Source: Massilia sp. Mn16-1_5
GTDB lineage: Bacteria; Pseudomonadota; Gammaproteobacteria; Burkholderiales; Burkholderiaceae_D
NCBI RefSeq assembly: GCF_004798585.1
Contig: NZ_PPXQ01000023.1
Location: forward strand, 1 to 64,000
Direction of reading: 5' to 3'
Length of the DNA stretch: 64,000 nucleotides
Shown here: piece by piece, positions 61,472 to 64,000 of the stretch
How the letters are laid out: every line of letters begins with the position of its first letter
How positions within the stretch are numbered: the first letter of the stretch is position 1
Notes under the pieces: generated by a model
Seen by the model: the letters and a program-made list of their open reading frames with translations, nothing else
The model's database searches: none
What the model was told of the DNA's origin: nothing
Translations under genes and position numbers: made by a program

Positions 61472-62752
61472 TTAGCTAAGGCGCAGGGCAAGCGCGCACA
61501 GGGTAACGAAGAGGATCGGCAGCGTCAGCACGATACCGACGCGGAAATAGTAGCCCCACCCGATATGGATGTTCTTCGAGTCCAGCACGTGCAGCCAGAG
61601 CAGAGTGGCGAGGCTGCCAATCGGCGTGATTTTCGGGCCAAGGTCGGCGCCGATGACGTTCGCGTAGACCATCGCCTCGCGCACCACGCCCGTGGTCGTC
61701 GTGGCGTCGATCGCAAGGGCGCCCACCAGCACGGTCGGCATGTTGTTCATGATCGAGGACAGGATCGCCGTAATGAAACCCGTACCGAGCGCCGCACCCC
61801 AGACTCCGTACTGCGCGCACTGGTTCAGCACCTCAGTGAGGTAGTTTGTCAGGCCTGCATTGCGCAGTCCATACACGACCAGGTACATGCCAAGCGAGAA
61901 TACGACAACCTGCCATGGCGCGCCGCGCAGCACCTCGCGCGTCGAGATGCGGTGGCCGCGTGCGGCCACGGCCAGCAGCAGGGCTGCGCCGACTGCCGCC
62001 ACGGCACTGATCGGGACGCCGATGTCGTCGAGCCAGAAGAAGCCGACGAGCAGCATAGCCAGGACCCACCAGCCTGTCACGAAAGTGGCGCGGTCATGGA
62101 TGGCCTCTTCGGGACGCTTCAATTGCGCCAGGTCGTAGTTTGCCGGAATGTCCTTGCGGAAGAACCAGACCAGGGCCGCGAGCGTGGCCGCCACCGACAC
62201 CAGGTTGACCGGCACCATCACAGCGGCGTAGCGGGCGAAGCTGATGTCGAAGTAGTCGGCCGAGACGATGTTGACGAGGTTGGACACGACCAGCGGCAGA
62301 CTGGCTGTATCCGCGATGAAGCCGGCGGCCATGACGAAGGCCAGCGTAGCCTTTGGCGTGAAGCGCAATGCGACCAGCATCGCGATCACGATGGGCGTCA
62401 GGATCAGCGCCGCGCCGTCATTGGCGAACAGGGCCGCCACCGCCGCGCCGAGCAGGACCAGCAGGACGAACAGGCGCCGGCCATTGCCTTTGCCCCAGCG
62501 GGCCACGTGCAGGGCCGCCCATTCGAAGAAGCCAGCCTTGTCGAGCAGTAGACTGATGATGATGACGGCTACGAAAGCCCCCGTCGCATTCCAGACGATG
62601 GCCCACACCACCGGGATGTCGGTTACTTGGATGACGCCGGCGAGCAGGGCGACGATGGCGCCGGCAGTAGCGCTCCAGCCAATGCCCAGCCCGCGGGGCT
62701 GCCAGATGACGAAAATGAGTGTAGCGAGGAAGATCAGGAATGCGATGAGCAC
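61472..62752 (-). CDS. arsB: ArsB arsenite/antimonite:proton antiporter
   Basis: A 426-residue inner-membrane pump with about 12 helices, starting at GTG 62752 behind AGGA. Family segments ANDGAALILTPIVIAML, VSNLVNIVSADYF and GADLGPKITPIGSLATLLW are typical. It extrudes As(III) made by the ArsC proteins encoded on both sides. Confidence 0.95.
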   Translation of the reverse strand: MLIAFLIFLATLIFVIWQPRGLGIGWSATAGAIVALLAGVIQVTDIPVVWAIVWNATGAFVAVIIISLLLDKAGFFEWAALHVARWGKGNGRRLFVLLVLLGAAVAALFANDGAALILTPIVIAMLVALRFTPKATLAFVMAAGFIADTASLPLVVSNLVNIVSADYFDISFARYAAVMVPVNLVSVAATLAALVWFFRKDIPANYDLAQLKRPEEAIHDRATFVTGWWVLAMLLVGFFWLDDIGVPISAVAAVGAALLLAVAARGHRISTREVLRGAPWQVVVFSLGMYLVVYGLRNAGLTNYLTEVLNQCAQYGVWGAALGTGFITAILSSIMNNMPTVLVGALAIDATTTTGVVREAMVYANVIGADLGPKITPIGSLATLLWLHVLDSKNIHIGWGYYFRVGIVLTLPILFVTLCALALRLS

Positions 62753-62825
62753 AAAGGGTCCTAGTCAGCAGGTCAATAAGTTAAAGCGTCTATAACAGCG
62801 TCCCGCGCCATGCGGGACGTCCTGC

Positions 62826-63305
62826 TCAAGGCAACAGGGTGCCGATGCGGTCGAGCTCGGCCTTGAATCGGGCCTTGTCACCTTTCAGCTCTTCCAGCGG
62901 CAGTGCCAGGAAAGCTTGCGTGCGGGCCAGAATGATTTCATACGTGCGCTCGAATGCTGCTTCGATTTCCTCGTCAGTACCGACGACGTGGCCCGGATCT
63001 TCCAGACCCCAGTGGGTGCGCAGCACCGGACCCAGGTAGGCAGGGCAGGTCTCGCCGGCGGCGCTGCCGCAGACGGTAACGACAATGTCAGGCGTTACCG
63101 GAAGGTCAGCCCAAGATTTGCTGTAGTAGCCCTCGGTCGAAATCCCTTTGCGATGCAACAGGGCGACTGCGCGCGGATGCAGGGAGCCGATGGGCTGGCT
63201 GCCAGCGCTGATCGCCTTCAGGCCTTGCGGGGCGAGATGATTGAAAGTGCCCTCGCTGAGGACGGAGCGGCAGGAGTTGCCAGTGCAGAGAAACAGTACG
63301 TTCAT
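62826..63305 (-). CDS. arsC: ArsC arsenate reductase, thioredoxin-coupled LMW-PTP type (copy 1)
   Basis: A 159-residue enzyme of the low-molecular-weight phosphatase fold. The P-loop is CTGNSCRS with Cys7 and Arg13, and Cys79 and Cys87 (VCGSAAGETCPAY) could complete the thiol relay. ATG 63305 is chosen since the longer frame to 63356 adds a Pro-rich sequence without a ribosome site. It lies between arsB and a second similar gene. Confidence 0.92.
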   Translation of the reverse strand: MNVLFLCTGNSCRSVLSEGTFNHLAPQGLKAISAGSQPIGSLHPRAVALLHRKGISTEGYYSKSWADLPVTPDIVVTVCGSAAGETCPAYLGPVLRTHWGLEDPGHVVGTDEEIEAAFERTYEIILARTQAFLALPLEELKGDKARFKAELDRIGTLLP

Positions 63306-63330
63306 GTGGAGATATGGTCGGGTTGGAGGG

Positions 63331-63831
63331 TTAAACGGGTGTGTTACCGATAGCACTTACTTCGGCTTGGATCGCGTTCTTCTCGAGCATATGCAGCGGA
63401 AGGCTGGCGAACACGTTCACGCGCGCCAGAATCTGGCGGAAAATTTTTTGAAACATTGCACGTTGTTCGGCCTCGCTGCCTATGCAGGCTGCCGGATCTT
63501 CGAAGTCCCAATGCGCAGAGATTGGATGGCCAGGCCAATATGGGCAAGCTTCGCCTGCGGCCTTATCGCAGACGGTGAAGATAAAGTCCATATGCGGCGC
63601 TTCTGCGCTGCCAAACTCATCCCAGCTCTTGCTGCGCAACTGGTCGGTTGGGTAGCCCGTAGCCAGCACCTGTTCAATAGCGAGCGGATGGACCGCGCCA
63701 GCTGGATGACTACCGGCCGAGAAGGTGCGAAAGCGCCCCTTGCCTACAGTCGAAAGCAGTGCTTCGCCCATGATGCTGCGCGCTGAGTTGCCGGTACAGA
63801 GGAACAGGACGTTATAAACCTTTTCTTGCAT
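63331..63831 (-). CDS. arsC: ArsC arsenate reductase, LMW-PTP type (copy 2)
   Basis: A 166-residue paralogue with P-loop CTGNSARS (Cys12, Arg18) and Cys residues in FTVCDKAAGEACPYW. AAAGGAA precedes ATG 63831. It differs from its neighbour by an Ala in place of the P-loop Cys and is only about half identical, so the pair is not a recent duplication. It lies directly after arsR. Confidence 0.9.
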   Translation of the reverse strand: MQEKVYNVLFLCTGNSARSIMGEALLSTVGKGRFRTFSAGSHPAGAVHPLAIEQVLATGYPTDQLRSKSWDEFGSAEAPHMDFIFTVCDKAAGEACPYWPGHPISAHWDFEDPAACIGSEAEQRAMFQKIFRQILARVNVFASLPLHMLEKNAIQAEVSAIGNTPV

Positions 63832-63877
63832 GAGGTTTCCTTTCGATAGGATGGATGGCGTCGGATCGTGGCCGGCT

Positions 63878-64000
63878 TCATTCCGCCTTGCATACGTCGT
63901 TTATCGCTGTGTCGCAGGGCACGCCTCCGCAGCAGTTTTCAGTCATAAAGCCGATCAGCCCATTCATCGTTTCGACGTTCGCCGTATAAATCACGAAGCG
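63878..64000 (-). CDS. arsR: ArsR arsenic-responsive repressor, C-terminus only
   Basis: The last 40 codons of a minus-strand gene that continues past the right edge. The visible sequence has NVETMNGLIGFMTENCC, the C-terminal end of ArsR repressors with vicinal Cys, followed by a further Cys. It should head and repress the ars operon running leftward. The DNA-binding domain is outside the window. Confidence 0.85.
   Translation of the reverse strand, partial: RFVIYTANVETMNGLIGFMTENCCGGVPCDTAINDVCKAE

Overview
This is a dense metal(loid)-resistance island from a GC-rich betaproteobacterium. Gene families, codon style and layout (cop, cus, czc, pbr, mer, ars, many with Cupriavidus/Massilia-like architecture) point to Burkholderiales, plausibly Oxalobacteraceae; the genus is inference. 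Nearly every gene encodes an envelope metal-handling protein, a metal-responsive MerR regulator or a transporter. No rRNA, tRNA or CRISPR array was seen. Mobile DNA survives only as fragments: a probable IS5-type transposase start at the left edge and a decayed IS3-type element at 21.0-21.8 kb.

Layout. 0-3 kb: CzcE-like protein, cytochrome c, a solitary restriction-like nuclease and a tiny membrane protein. 3.4-9.2 kb: a leftward periplasmic copper operon (CopI/CzcI-like protein, His-rich protein, TolC-type lipoprotein, multicopper oxidase, DUF411, CusF, NTF2-like) with a divergent DUF305 gene. 9.6-13.2 kb: copZ, copA and cueR with two CueR-type promoters. 13.4-20.9 kb: cusCBA with a fused CusB-CusF, preceded and followed by small periplasmic proteins. 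21-29.8 kb: IS3 and MerR remnants, then an operon of a CzcCBA-type pump, dihydrolipoyl dehydrogenase and signal peptidase II. 29.8-36 kb: a degenerate CDF protein, a lipoprotein, and a pbrT / pbrR / pbrA cluster. 36-37.4 kb: merR and merTP plus a Cys-rich protein, without merA. 37.4-38 kb: a scar holding gmhA and czcB remnants. 38-43.8 kb: an SPC-type P1B ATPase overlapping a ZIP transporter, kdsA, an acidic protein, a YnfA-like protein and a copper-storage protein. 52.7-43.9 kb (leftward): czcI-czcC-czcB-czcA, degenerate CDF, small protein, czcD, gmhA. 52.8-55 kb: ynfA, an arsC/arsH wreck and an MFS pump. 55-59.8 kb: a MerR-controlled module of thioredoxin-like protein, CcdA, 65-aa protein and periplasmic HMA protein, divergent from a P1B ATPase with an unusual Tyr-Pro-Cys motif and a cytosolic HMA protein. 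60.3-64 kb: arsR (partial), two LMW-PTP-type ArsC, ArsB, glutaredoxin-type ArsC and ArsH.

Together the genes form a tiered defence: cytosolic chaperones and P1B ATPases move ions to the periplasm, three HME-RND pumps expel them across the outer membrane, and periplasmic oxidases, CusF-like and Met/His-rich proteins buffer copper. MerR-family regulators act on promoters with 19-20 bp spacers that can be read directly in several intergenic gaps. The least expected items are the YPC ATPase/CcdA/thioredoxin module, LPS-core genes (gmhA, kdsA) embedded in czc operons, an orphan PbrR-type operator, and three leaderless-looking genes for small signal-peptide proteins.
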